Source of the DNA: Microbacterium sp. zg-Y818
GTDB lineage: Bacteria > Actinomycetota > Actinomycetes > Actinomycetales > Microbacteriaceae
NCBI RefSeq assembly: GCF_030246905.1
Contig: NZ_CP126741.1
Span: 372,001-436,000 of the forward strand
Length of the DNA stretch: 64,000 nt
Reading direction: 5' to 3'
In this document: piece by piece, positions 55,608-63,251 of the stretch
Layout: each line of letters begins with the position of its first letter
How positions within the stretch are numbered: the stretch's first letter is position 1
The notes under the pieces: generated by a model
Seen by the model: only the letters and a program-made list of their open reading frames with translations
The model's database searches: none
Told to the model about the DNA's origin: nothing
Program-made: the position numbers and the translations under genes

Positions 55608-56216
55608 ATGCCAAGAGTCGGCTTCCGCGTGGCGACCGTGAGCGTGTCGGCCATTCTCGCGCTGGCTTCGCTCACCGCCTGCGGCCCCGCGCCGTGGACC
55701 GGTCCCCAGGCTGAGCCTGAAGCCAACGCCACGGGAGCCGTGGCGGCACCGGTGCCCAACGACCTCTCCAGCGGCAGCACGCAGCGCGACCTGCAGGCGG
55801 GGGCAGTGGCGGCGACCGTGGACTACTGGTCGGATCTGTCGATGGACCGATGGACGGCCGGAGCGATCAAACCCATCAGCATATCGATGGTCACGACGGT
55901 CACCCCCGACGACGGTCAGAAGGTATACCTGCAGAAGGCGAGCATGATCGCCGTCCCGACCGGCCCCGCCGAGACCTTCGAGGCGCTCGAGGCGCAGGCC
56001 GATGCCGCCACCGTGAGCCCGGGCTACCTCGTGCTGAGCCCGTACAGCTACTCGCAGACCTTCAACGTCGGGGCGGTGCCGGCGGGGGCAACGTCGGTGA
56101 CGGTGCAGTTCACCTTCGACTTCCTCGTGCAGACGACCCCCACGTCCAACGAGTTCGCCAAGCAGACCGCCACCGATGTGCTGACGATCGCCATCGCGGC
56201 CGCTTCCGAGGGCTGA
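55608..56216 (+). CDS. lipoprotein, unknown function
   Basis: 202 aa, ATG 55608 behind AGGAG. Lipobox LTAC predicts Cys21 as the lipidated residue of the mature protein. The mature region has a mid-domain KVYLQKASMIAVPTGPAET and a C-terminal strand region TSVTVQFTFDFLVQTTPTSNEFAKQTATDVLTIAIA. These align with KRRVYVSQIAITSQT and GVTLQFQLTISVEGSANDDTSFLQQTVYHQLPIAIF of the next lipoprotein, so the two are probably diverged paralogues. Not a family I know. It may be an outer-surface partner of the downstream GT2. Confidence 0.85.
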   Translation: MPRVGFRVATVSVSAILALASLTACGPAPWTGPQAEPEANATGAVAAPVPNDLSSGSTQRDLQAGAVAATVDYWSDLSMDRWTAGAIKPISISMVTTVTPDDGQKVYLQKASMIAVPTGPAETFEALEAQADAATVSPGYLVLSPYSYSQTFNVGAVPAGATSVTVQFTFDFLVQTTPTSNEFAKQTATDVLTIAIAAASEG

Positions 56217-56413
56217 GCAGGCGCCCCGCAGGGCGGGGCGGGCGCTCGCCGGCGCAAGGAATCCCCAAGATTCCGCTGAGAGGTGCGACTTCGCTCTGCC
56301 GCCGTGTGGCCGCATCCTAGGCTTCTGAGACCGCCCTCCCCGACCCGAACCGGGGACCCCCCGGCGGCATCCGACTGCGCACTCACACGCGCCCCCCGAA
56401 AACCGGTGCCCTC

Positions 56414-57187
56414 ATGGCTGTTCCCCCCTTGGCCCGCTCTGCCCGCGTGCCTGCTGCCGTCGCGCTCACCGCGGCCGTCGCGCTGTCGCTCACCGGCTGC
56501 ACGCAGCTGTTCGACACGTTCAACGGCAGCCAGCCCGGAGTCGCGGTGATCCGACCCGAGCCGTCGCAGACGACCACCCCGGGCATGGAGTTCGAGTCCC
56601 AGTTCACCTACGACGGCTCGGTGTCGCTGTCGTCCGACGTCGCCGACGACCTCGAGGTGCGCCTGGACGTGTGGGCGGCCGATCCCAAGCGCACGCGGGA
56701 GTGGATGCCGATCGGCGAGAAGACCTTCGGCTTCGCCGTCAACGTCTACGACCACCGTGTCGACGACAAGGCGGTGCTCACCGAGAAACGCCGGGTGTAC
56801 GTCTCCCAGATCGCCATCACCTCGCAGACCTCGCAGACCGGTGGCCAGGTCTCGACGCCGTTCCAGTTCGCCGCCGACCCCCGCACGCTCGTCCCCACCG
56901 ACACGCTGCGCTCTGAACGCGGCCTGCTGCTGAACAGCTTTCAAGGTGGGCTGCACGTGCCTGCGACGGTGATCCACCAGCTGCCGCCGGACACGTTCGG
57001 GGTGACTCTGCAGTTCCAGCTGACGATCTCGGTCGAGGGCTCCGCCAACGACGACACGTCGTTCCTGCAGCAGACGGTCTACCACCAGCTGCCCATCGCC
57101 ATCTTCCCGCAGGCCGAGCCCGAGACCGCCACCGGGTCAGAGACCGGTTCGGAATCGGGCACGCCCACGCAGGGCCCGCGGCCGTGA
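56414..57187 (+). CDS. lipoprotein, paralogous to the preceding one
   Basis: 257 aa, ATG 56414. Signal peptide with lipobox LTGC. Longer than the 55608 lipoprotein, with a Thr/Ser/Glu-rich C-terminal tail. It overlaps the glycosyltransferase start by GTGA, so the two are translationally coupled and probably act together. No catalytic motif recognised. Confidence 0.87.
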   Translation: MAVPPLARSARVPAAVALTAAVALSLTGCTQLFDTFNGSQPGVAVIRPEPSQTTTPGMEFESQFTYDGSVSLSSDVADDLEVRLDVWAADPKRTREWMPIGEKTFGFAVNVYDHRVDDKAVLTEKRRVYVSQIAITSQTSQTGGQVSTPFQFAADPRTLVPTDTLRSERGLLLNSFQGGLHVPATVIHQLPPDTFGVTLQFQLTISVEGSANDDTSFLQQTVYHQLPIAIFPQAEPETATGSETGSESGTPTQGPRP

Positions 57188-58635
57188 CCGCGCCCTACGC
57201 CGGTCACCCCCGGCCGACACCGCGCGAGATCGAGCCGGTGGTCCCAGGGTTCAGCGACGACTTCTCAGCCGTGCTCGATACGATCACCGGTCACCGCTCC
57301 ACGATCGGCTGCGTCATCCCGGCGTACAACGAAGAGGAATCGATCGGCGCGGTGCTGCAGTCGCTGCTCGGGCAGACGCGGGTGCCGGACGTCATTCATG
57401 TGGTGGTCAACAACACCACCGACGCCACCGTCAAGATCGCCTCGGAGTTCGCCGGTCCGCACGAGATCACCACCGACCTCGGTGAGCAGTTCACCGAGGT
57501 GTTCGTGCACGACATCGGCAAGAACCCCGACAAGAAGGTCGGCGCCCTCAACTACGGCTACTCGCTGGTCGAGGGCTACGACTATCTGCTGGGTGTCGAC
57601 GGCGACACGGTGGCCGACCCGCGCGCGGTGGAGTACCTCGAGACCGAGGCGGTGTCGGACTCGCGCATCGGCGGCATCTCGGCGATCTACTCGATCGACG
57701 ACCGGCCGATCAAGGGGCTCGTCGGCAAGTTCCTCATCGCCGGGCAGCGCACCCAATTCGCCGCGTTCAACCTGCAGAACCTGCTGCGCGGGCGCAACAT
57801 GGCGGTGCTCGGCGGACAGTTCTCGATCTTCTCCACTACGGCGTTGCGCGAGGTGATGAAGGCCAATCACCAGACCAGCCCATGGGTGAAAGACAGCGAG
57901 GTCGAGGACTCGCTGCTGTCGCTGCAGATCAAGAGCGCCGGGTACCTCACCAAGATCAGCCCCTATGCCCGCGCCGACGTGGGCGGAATGACCACCCTGC
58001 GCGGCTACGACGCCCAGCAGGTCAAGTGGACCTACGGCTCGATCGAGCTGATGTGGCCCGGGCAGCGCGGCGACACCAAGGGGCAGCCGTTCCACCCCAA
58101 CCTGCGGCTGCGGTGGTGGGAGAACCTCGGCATGCTCACGAACCTGTTCGTGCGCGTCGCGTTTCTCACCCTGCTGGCCGGCTCGCTGTCGATCGGGGCG
58201 TTCGTCTTCTCGCCGCTGTGGCTGATCCCCCCGGTGGTTGCGGTGCTGCTGAACCTGCGCATCGCCTACACGATGAACAGCCGCAACGGCCGCGACGTGG
58301 CCTTCGCCGGACTGATGGTTCCCGCCGAGGTCTTCATGTGGATCCGCATCAGTCACTTCCTGCGGTCGTGGACGCGCTTCCTCTCGCGCAAGAAGGTCGA
58401 CAACTGGGCGATGCAGGCCAAGGCCGAGCGCGGGGGCGGCTCGGCGCACTGGATGCCGCTGGTGCTGCTCATCGCGGTGATCGTGGCCATGAGCGTCATC
58501 TGGTCGATGCTGGGCCCGGTGGTGCAGTCGACCATCCTGTGGGTCGGCTGGCCGATCGTGGGCGTGGTGACCGTGCTGCAGACCCTGACCATGGTGTTCA
58601 AGCTGCTGCGCCGCCACCAGGGTTACAAGGTCTGA
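57184..58635 (+). CDS. processive family 2 glycosyltransferase (cellulose-synthase-like)
   Basis: 483 aa, GTG 57184. GT-A domain: VIPAYNEEESIGAVLQSLLGQ (UDP site), DxD-type DGD at ~139-141 (GVDGDTV), the general-base region DSEVEDS (~237-243), and QQVKW (~278-282), a variant of the Q(Q/R)xRW motif of processive synthases. Three to four C-terminal membrane helices form the secretion pore. Related to bacterial cellulose, hyaluronan and poly-GlcNAc synthases; the exact polymer cannot be told. The GH6 gene nearby favours a beta-glucan. Confidence 0.92.
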   Translation: MTAPYAGHPRPTPREIEPVVPGFSDDFSAVLDTITGHRSTIGCVIPAYNEEESIGAVLQSLLGQTRVPDVIHVVVNNTTDATVKIASEFAGPHEITTDLGEQFTEVFVHDIGKNPDKKVGALNYGYSLVEGYDYLLGVDGDTVADPRAVEYLETEAVSDSRIGGISAIYSIDDRPIKGLVGKFLIAGQRTQFAAFNLQNLLRGRNMAVLGGQFSIFSTTALREVMKANHQTSPWVKDSEVEDSLLSLQIKSAGYLTKISPYARADVGGMTTLRGYDAQQVKWTYGSIELMWPGQRGDTKGQPFHPNLRLRWWENLGMLTNLFVRVAFLTLLAGSLSIGAFVFSPLWLIPPVVAVLLNLRIAYTMNSRNGRDVAFAGLMVPAEVFMWIRISHFLRSWTRFLSRKKVDNWAMQAKAERGGGSAHWMPLVLLIAVIVAMSVIWSMLGPVVQSTILWVGWPIVGVVTVLQTLTMVFKLLRRHQGYKV

Positions 58636-58654
58636 TCGCCCAGACGGGTGGGCT

Positions 58655-59620
58655 TCAGGCCAGCGACTCGGAGGTCATGCGGTACCCGACGCCGCGCACG
58701 GTCTCGATGTACCGGGGGTTGGCGGCGTTGTCGCCCAGTTTGCGTCGCAGGTTGGTCATGTGCGCCTCGATCGCGCGCTTGTCGGCGTCGCCGACGTAGT
58801 AGCTGGTGACGTACGACTCGCCGCGCAGCACCAGGGTGAGGTCGGCCTTGCTGCGCACTCGGCGTTTGGACTCCATGAGCGTGGAGAGCAGGTCGAACTC
58901 GGTGCGCGTGAGCTCGAGCTGCGCGCCGGCGACCACCACGATGCGGGTGTCGGGGTCGACCTCGAGGTCGCGGTGCACGAGCACGTCCGGTTCCGGGCGC
59001 AGCGCGGCGGTGTCGTCGTGACGCACGACGTCGGTGCCGCCGGACGAGCTCGCGCTGGGCTGCATGACGATGGTGCGCTGGTCCGGCGCGGGCGGCGGGA
59101 TGGTGGCCGCCCGCGCGGGCGCGGCGGCGTACTCCGCGGCGGGCCGCTGGACCGGGATGCTCGAGGTCCCCGGCCGGGCGCCGGGGAAAGACGGGCCGAC
59201 CTGGTCCTGCCGGGGGGCGGCGGGCGGGTTGCCGCCGATGCGCGGGCGCCGCAGCAGCGCATCGATGCGGGCGCGCAGCTCGCGGGGGCGGAAGGGCTTG
59301 TTGATGTACTCGTCGGCGCCCGAACCGAAGCCCAGCACGACGTCAGCCTCGTCTTCGAGGCCCGTCAGCATGATGATGTACGTGTCGCTCTGGGCTCTGA
59401 TGCGGCGGGCCGCCTCGAACCCGTCGATGCCGGGCATGGTGACGTCGAGTGTCGTGATGAGGGGCTGGTACGCCAGCACCGCCCGCACCCCGTCGAGCCC
59501 ATTGCCGACCGAGACGGTGGAAAAGCCCATCGCTTCGAGGACCTCGGCAAGCAGATGGCGGATGTCGGGATCGTCCTCGACGATGACCGCCGTCTTGGCG
59601 GGCGTGACGGAATCACTCAT
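58655..59620 (-). CDS. OmpR-family response regulator with unusually long linker
   Basis: 321 aa, ATG at 59620. Receiver domain with acidic pocket E15-D16-D17, phospho-acceptor D59 (TLDVTMPG), conserved Thr (IMLTG) and Lys (NKPFRPRE). A ~90-residue Pro/Ala-rich linker follows, much longer than usual. The C-terminal winged helix (LELTRTEFDLLSTLMESKRRVRSKADL...AIEAHMTNLRRKLGDNAANPRYIETVRGVGYRM) binds DNA. No histidine kinase gene adjoins it. It probably regulates this envelope locus. Confidence 0.95.
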   Translation of the reverse strand: MSDSVTPAKTAVIVEDDPDIRHLLAEVLEAMGFSTVSVGNGLDGVRAVLAYQPLITTLDVTMPGIDGFEAARRIRAQSDTYIIMLTGLEDEADVVLGFGSGADEYINKPFRPRELRARIDALLRRPRIGGNPPAAPRQDQVGPSFPGARPGTSSIPVQRPAAEYAAAPARAATIPPPAPDQRTIVMQPSASSSGGTDVVRHDDTAALRPEPDVLVHRDLEVDPDTRIVVVAGAQLELTRTEFDLLSTLMESKRRVRSKADLTLVLRGESYVTSYYVGDADKRAIEAHMTNLRRKLGDNAANPRYIETVRGVGYRMTSESLA

Positions 59621-59699
59621 GAGCAGACCTCGGGGGGCAGGGGGGTGTCCCTCATGCTACACATGCGCCGGGTCGGCCCTGCACTCGGGGCGCAGGCGG

Positions 59700-60734
59700 T
59701 CAGCGCGCCTGACGAGTGAGGTCCACCGCGGCCTCTGGCCACCACTGCCCGGCGGGCGGACCGCCGTTGCACGGCCCGTCACTCTCGCCCGGGGGCTTGA
59801 TCCACAGATTGGTGTCGACGACGTCGTCGCCGTAGGTTCCGCCCGGCTCGCCGATCAGACGCCCAGAGGCGTTGCACCACGAGCCGTTCCCGCCGGCGCC
59901 ACTGCGTGAGGTGTCGATCAGGGCGTGGCCGCCGCCCAGTCGGGCGGCGAGGGCGTGGGCGTAATCGAACTCGGAGTCGGCGGAGTTGTAGTTCGACACG
60001 TTGGTGGCGAAGCCGCGCACGCGCTCGAGCAGGCCGGTCTCGGCGATGATCGCGGCCATGTCCGCCGGCGTGTGCCAGGTGGCGTGGCCGGCGTCGAGGT
60101 AGATCCAGGTGTTGTCCCCGTGCAGCCGGTCGACGGCGGTACTCAGCTGGCGGGTGCGCTCGTCGAGATTGCGGCACTCGGGCGCGAGGGCCAGGCTGTC
60201 GGGTTCGAGCACGACGATGCGCTGCAGGTCGCCGGCGTTGGCGAGCGCCTGCCCGATCTCGCCGGTCCAGGTGGCGTAGTCGTCTTCGTCGAGCCCACCG
60301 GCCGAAAAGCTGCCGCAATCGCGCCCAGGCAGGCCGTACACGACCACGGCGAGAGCGGCATCCTGTTGGCGCGCCTGGTCGGCAAGGTGCCCGATGCGGT
60401 CCCAGACCTCGCCGATGGGATCGCGCTCAGGGGTCAGCCAGTAGGCGGTGGGCTGCCGGGCGAGGTAGGCGGCGGCGGCGCGCTCGTCGTCGGTGGCTTG
60501 GGGGTCGTCGGCGGCCACCGCAGCCTTCGAATCGGATGCCACGATCAGTGCGGTGCCCACGCCCGGGGGGTGGGCGCTCATGGCCTGCACCGCCCGGGTC
60601 ACGAGCAGGCCGACGGCGGCGAGCACGCCGAGCACGACGACGACCACGATCGCGACGATCGCGATGGCGAGGCCGCGGGAGAGGCGACGACGTCGCCGGG
60701 CGCCGCGCGGTGGCGGGGCGGAAGCGAGGGGCAC
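59700..60734 (-). CDS. membrane-anchored glycoside hydrolase family 6 (endo-beta-1,4-glucanase-like)
   Basis: 344 aa, GTG at 60734, six bases after a TAAGGT -10 (leaderless). Cytoplasmic basic stretch, one membrane helix (~21-47), then a GH6 catalytic domain: VVYGLPGRDCGSFSAGG (catalytic Asp), VLEPDSLA, YLDAGHATWH, ATNVSNY and IDTSRSGAGGNG. GH6 enzymes cleave beta-1,4-glucans by inversion. Membrane anchoring beside a GT2 synthase resembles the cellulose-synthase-like loci of Streptomyces, where a GH6 trims the product (established in that genus; inferred here). Confidence 0.93.
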   Translation of the reverse strand: MPLASAPPPRGARRRRRLSRGLAIAIVAIVVVVVLGVLAAVGLLVTRAVQAMSAHPPGVGTALIVASDSKAAVAADDPQATDDERAAAAYLARQPTAYWLTPERDPIGEVWDRIGHLADQARQQDAALAVVVYGLPGRDCGSFSAGGLDEDDYATWTGEIGQALANAGDLQRIVVLEPDSLALAPECRNLDERTRQLSTAVDRLHGDNTWIYLDAGHATWHTPADMAAIIAETGLLERVRGFATNVSNYNSADSEFDYAHALAARLGGGHALIDTSRSGAGGNGSWCNASGRLIGEPGGTYGDDVVDTNLWIKPPGESDGPCNGGPPAGQWWPEAAVDLTRQAR

Positions 60735-60740
60735 ACGAGG

Positions 60741-60746
60741 ACCTTA
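60741..60746 (-). promoter_or_regulatory. -10 box of a probable leaderless GH6 transcript
   Basis: Reads TAAGGT on the minus strand, six bases before the GTG at 60734. Confidence 0.45.
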
Positions 60747-60777
60747 CCGTCCACCGGGCGGCGCCCCGTTCCCCGCG

Positions 60778-61332
60778 TCAGGCGCGGGAGCGGGCGCGGC
60801 GTACGGCGGCGCCGGCGGCGACGGCGGCACCGGCGAGCACGAGTGCGCCCCCGCCGAGCCACAGGCCCGCGAACTGCGACGCGTCGCCGCCGGTGGTGGC
60901 CAAGCCCGCCCCACCGGTGCCGACGGTCGTGCTGCCGGCACCGCCCGCCGATGTGGGCGAGATGGCGGCGATGTTGTAGACCCCGCGGGCGTCGCTGGGC
61001 AGGGTGATGGTGATCGGCTCGAGCGCCCCGGTGTCGGTGGAGGTCGTGGTGGTGCTGCCGGTGGTGATGGCGAACTTGACGAAGGCCGCCCCGAACGTCA
61101 CTCCCGCGCCGTTCTCACCGGTGACCGTGATGGTGACCGGCTCGTTGGCGCTGAATGTGGCGGCGTTGCAGCTGAAGTCGAGCGACTCGCCGGCGCCGGC
61201 GGTGGCGGGCGAGACCGCGCACGAATCCGACGGCGGGTAGATGGCTGCGGCCTGTGCGGCGGCGGGCAGGGCCAGCGCCGAGGTGGCGGCGACCGCGGCG
61301 ACGGTGAGGGTCTGGACGAGGGGGCGCTTCAC
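60778..61332 (-). CDS. LAxTG sortase-anchored surface protein, paralogue of the LPTTG protein
   Basis: 184 aa, GTG at 61332 with GGAAGAGA upstream. Signal peptide ending near AAAQAAA, a beta-rich domain with two cysteines (SCAVS, FSCNAA), then LATTG, a hydrophobic helix and RRARSRA tail. LATTG fits class E sortases. The core GENGAGVTFGAAFVKFAITT is shared with the protein encoded at 54791-55369. It lies between GH6 and DUF4012 genes. Confidence 0.9.
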   Translation of the reverse strand: MKRPLVQTLTVAAVAATSALALPAAAQAAAIYPPSDSCAVSPATAGAGESLDFSCNAATFSANEPVTITVTGENGAGVTFGAAFVKFAITTGSTTTTSTDTGALEPITITLPSDARGVYNIAAISPTSAGGAGSTTVGTGGAGLATTGGDASQFAGLWLGGGALVLAGAAVAAGAAVRRARSRA

Positions 61333-61450
61333 GGGGTGGTATCTCTTCCGATGCGTTGGGGGGTTGCAGCTCGCGCATACCGAAGGGTGCACACATGACC
61401 GAAAGGCGTGAGGCTCGGTGTTGCTCGGCCACGACGCCTTCGGATCGACT

Positions 61451-63247
61451 CTATGGGGCGGGGCAGTGGGAGACAACCGACGTCGGCACGCTGCGGTCTA
61501 TGGTCGGGGTCACCTCGGCGACGACGGTGGGGGCGCCGGGCTCGGGGGAGCGCACCGAGATGGTCGCGGTCACCGATTCCCCGGGCGCGAGATCGGCGCC
61601 GAATGACAGCACCTGGCGCCCGTCGTGGGTGCCGCCTCCGAAGCCCTTGTCGAGCGACAGCACGGCATCGGTCAGCTCGTATCCCTCGGGCAGATACACG
61701 TAGGCGACCGTGCGGGCGGTACCGGCTGGTACCCCGAAGTTACCGCCGCCGGTGATGTACCAGGGGAGCGAGGTGGCGGCATCCGCCGGCGCGGTGTTGG
61801 CGAGCACGAGCGAGAGGGTGGCCTCGCCGGTGGCGAGCCCTCGGCCGTCGAGACTGCACGATTCCCACGACAGGTCGGTCTGTGCAGACACGTAGTAGTC
61901 CATCTTCGAACCGGTGCCGTCGTTGAGGTACACGCCGAACCGCGCGGTCTGGTCGTCGGTCTTCGGCAGGCCGCCCGCGAGGGTGGTGCCCGAGAGCTCG
62001 GCCTGCTCGGCTTCGACCGAGCTCCACAGCAGCAGCCGACGCTCGTCGCCGGCGCGGCTGAGGGCGGTCACCATCTGAGCGGGGTCCACGCCCCCGGCGG
62101 CGATGGCGTCGAATACGGTCGCCGCAGCTGCGGCGAAGAAGTCGTCTTGATCGCTCGGCCGCTCGTAGCGCAGGTACACGTCGTTCAGCAGCAGCTGCAC
62201 CGCGTTGTCGGCGCTGAGCACGTCGCCCGTCGGCAGGGCGACGGGGCCGGTCGCTTCGAGCAGGTACGACAGGGCGATGGGATCCATCGCGATGACGCCG
62301 TCGACGTCCTGCCCCGTCTCGCGCAGCCACATCTCGCGGGCGAGCGGCGCTGCCACCGAGAAGTCGGGCACCTGCGTGACGTTCTGCACCCATCTGCCGG
62401 GGCGGGTGTCGTAGATGGCCTGCACATCTTCGGCGAGCGGCAGCACGGGGTCGTCGTAGCGGGAGAAGTCGCTCGACGATCCCTGCGCGACCAGCTGCAG
62501 CGCCCCGTCGGCGGCGTTCACCACTGCCATGGCCCCCACGATGCCGCCGAGCGAGCGCCATTCGGCGTTGTTCTGGAACACGATGAGGTAATCGCGCTCG
62601 CCGTCTGTACCGAGCATGGGCGGCAGCAGAACGGTGGCGCGGGCGAGGGCGTCGGTGGCGGTGGTGGCGGTGCGCAGCAGGTCCGAGACCTCAGCGGTGG
62701 CGCTGCGCACCGGGGCGAGCAGCAGCGTCTCGTCGATGGCATCGACCGCTGCCGCGGCGGCGGCCACGCCGTCGGCGCCGACCCGGGCGGAATCGGCGAT
62801 GGTGTGAAGCATCGTCGTGTCGATGCGGCCCTCCACAGGGCGCAGCTGGTCGAGGCTGAACGTCGAGGCCACCTCGGCGAGCGGGGCGAGCGCGTCGCCG
62901 GCGACGTCGTCGGCGGCGACGGCGATGGTCGAGACGGCGGCCAGCTGCGGCCCCACCCACGGCAGGTGCTCGGCCGCGCGCCACACCGGGTCGCCGGTGA
63001 GGTCGCGCGCCGCGCCGGTCTCACGCGCCAGGTCTGCGATGAGGCCGCTCGCCAGGGCGGGGTCGTCGAGGCTGTCGACCGCTTCGCGCACGGTCGCCTC
63101 GGCGGCACGCAGATGCTGATAGGCCGCCAGGCCCCGCAGCCCGATCCACGCGGCAGCGGCGACGGATGCCACCAGCAGCGCTCCCAGCAGGCCGGCGAAG
63201 ACGAGTCCCGCGATGCGAGCGGGGCGGGGCAGCACGTCAGCGGTCAC
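61451..63247 (-). CDS. DUF4012 domain-containing membrane protein
   Basis: 598 aa, GTG at 63247, six bases after a TAGGGT -10 box (leaderless). One N-terminal membrane helix (~12-36), a helical region, then the DUF4012 core (RDYLIVFQNNAEWRSLGGIVGAMAVVNAADG...VDGVIAMDPIALSYLLEATGPVALPTG). DUF4012 proteins often lie in actinobacterial polysaccharide loci; biochemical role not established to my knowledge. The C-terminal ~150 residues are beta-rich. Confidence 0.9.
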   Translation of the reverse strand: MTADVLPRPARIAGLVFAGLLGALLVASVAAAAWIGLRGLAAYQHLRAAEATVREAVDSLDDPALASGLIADLARETGAARDLTGDPVWRAAEHLPWVGPQLAAVSTIAVAADDVAGDALAPLAEVASTFSLDQLRPVEGRIDTTMLHTIADSARVGADGVAAAAAAVDAIDETLLLAPVRSATAEVSDLLRTATTATDALARATVLLPPMLGTDGERDYLIVFQNNAEWRSLGGIVGAMAVVNAADGALQLVAQGSSSDFSRYDDPVLPLAEDVQAIYDTRPGRWVQNVTQVPDFSVAAPLAREMWLRETGQDVDGVIAMDPIALSYLLEATGPVALPTGDVLSADNAVQLLLNDVYLRYERPSDQDDFFAAAAATVFDAIAAGGVDPAQMVTALSRAGDERRLLLWSSVEAEQAELSGTTLAGGLPKTDDQTARFGVYLNDGTGSKMDYYVSAQTDLSWESCSLDGRGLATGEATLSLVLANTAPADAATSLPWYITGGGNFGVPAGTARTVAYVYLPEGYELTDAVLSLDKGFGGGTHDGRQVLSFGADLAPGESVTATISVRSPEPGAPTVVAEVTPTIDRSVPTSVVSHCPAP

Positions 63248-63251
63248 TCGA

